Assembly: GCA_021014325.1 (NCBI GenBank)
Contig: CM037460.1
Location: forward strand, 25,644,544-25,708,543
DNA length: 64,000 bases
Source of the DNA: Plazaster borealis
Taxonomy: Eukaryota > Echinodermata > Asteroidea > Forcipulatida > Labidiasteridae
Direction: 5' to 3'
A model generated the notes under the pieces. The model searched no databases, was not told where the DNA came from, and saw nothing but the letters and a program-made list of their open reading frames with translations. Position 1 is the first letter of the stretch. Each line of letters starts with the position of its first letter. The translations under genes and the position numbers were made by a program. Positions 63,959-64,000 of this stretch are shown here, one piece after another.

Positions 63959-64000
63959 CTGAATATAAGAAATATATTGATATATCAAAAAATATTTTAT

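Overview
The window is animal nuclear DNA: AT-rich, intron-rich, with GT-AG exons, no operons and dense transposon relics. The mix of Death-domain/NACHT/LRR receptor genes, THAP/YqaJ DNA transposons, Ty3/gypsy elements, a tRNA-Leu-derived SINE and many TTAA-flanked miniature elements suggests a marine deuterostome, most likely an echinoderm such as a sea star. That assignment is inference; no database was searched.

Region 1 (1-18.9 kb) is a damaged innate-immune receptor (NLR) gene on the + strand. Its first visible exon (200-318 joined to 9252-9264) is split by a nearly intact 8.93 kb Ty3/gypsy element on the - strand (319-9247; 1062-bp LTRs, TAAA target duplication). Downstream come short hydrophilic linker exons and Death-domain (DD) exons, all with phase-1 boundaries at both ends. 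The series ends in a truncated, stop-containing copy of the start of a NACHT exon (18705-18870). A 2.84 kb TA-flanked DNA transposon (9764-12608) and other insertions fill the introns.

Region 2 (19.2-25.0 kb) is a decayed ISL2EU-like DNA transposon. It has a THAP transposase gene on + (later exons missing) and a convergent SWIM/YqaJ/PHD-like gene on - (nuclease core missing).

Region 3 (27.3-46.8 kb) is the main attraction, a second NLR gene on +. Two exons encode a ubiquitin-like domain. They are followed by an array of DD and linker exons (two DDs intact, three broken) and a giant single exon carrying NACHT plus about 24 nearly identical 52-residue LRR repeats. The LRR exon carries a one-base insertion (C5 run at 41212-41216). 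A 4.8 kb Ty3/gypsy element with identical 162-bp LTRs and a CAGAT duplication interrupts it (41523-46334). After that it has one more nonsense codon before its natural-looking C-terminus at 46751. Because all small exons are symmetric in phase 1, the broken DD exons could be skipped without losing frame.

Region 4 (46.8-55.5 kb) is intergenic: Penelope-like GIY-YIG fragments, TTAA miniature elements, low-complexity tracts and unassigned sequence.

Region 5 (55.5-64 kb) holds the last five exons, on the - strand, of a sialate O-acetylesterase (SIAE) gene whose 5' part lies beyond the right edge. Its introns contain TA-flanked miniature elements, tRNA-derived SINEs, two minisatellites and a palindromic element rich in TCTCGCGAGA-type motifs.

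Exon boundaries were read by eye from splice consensus, reading frame and comparison between paralogous exons inside the window.
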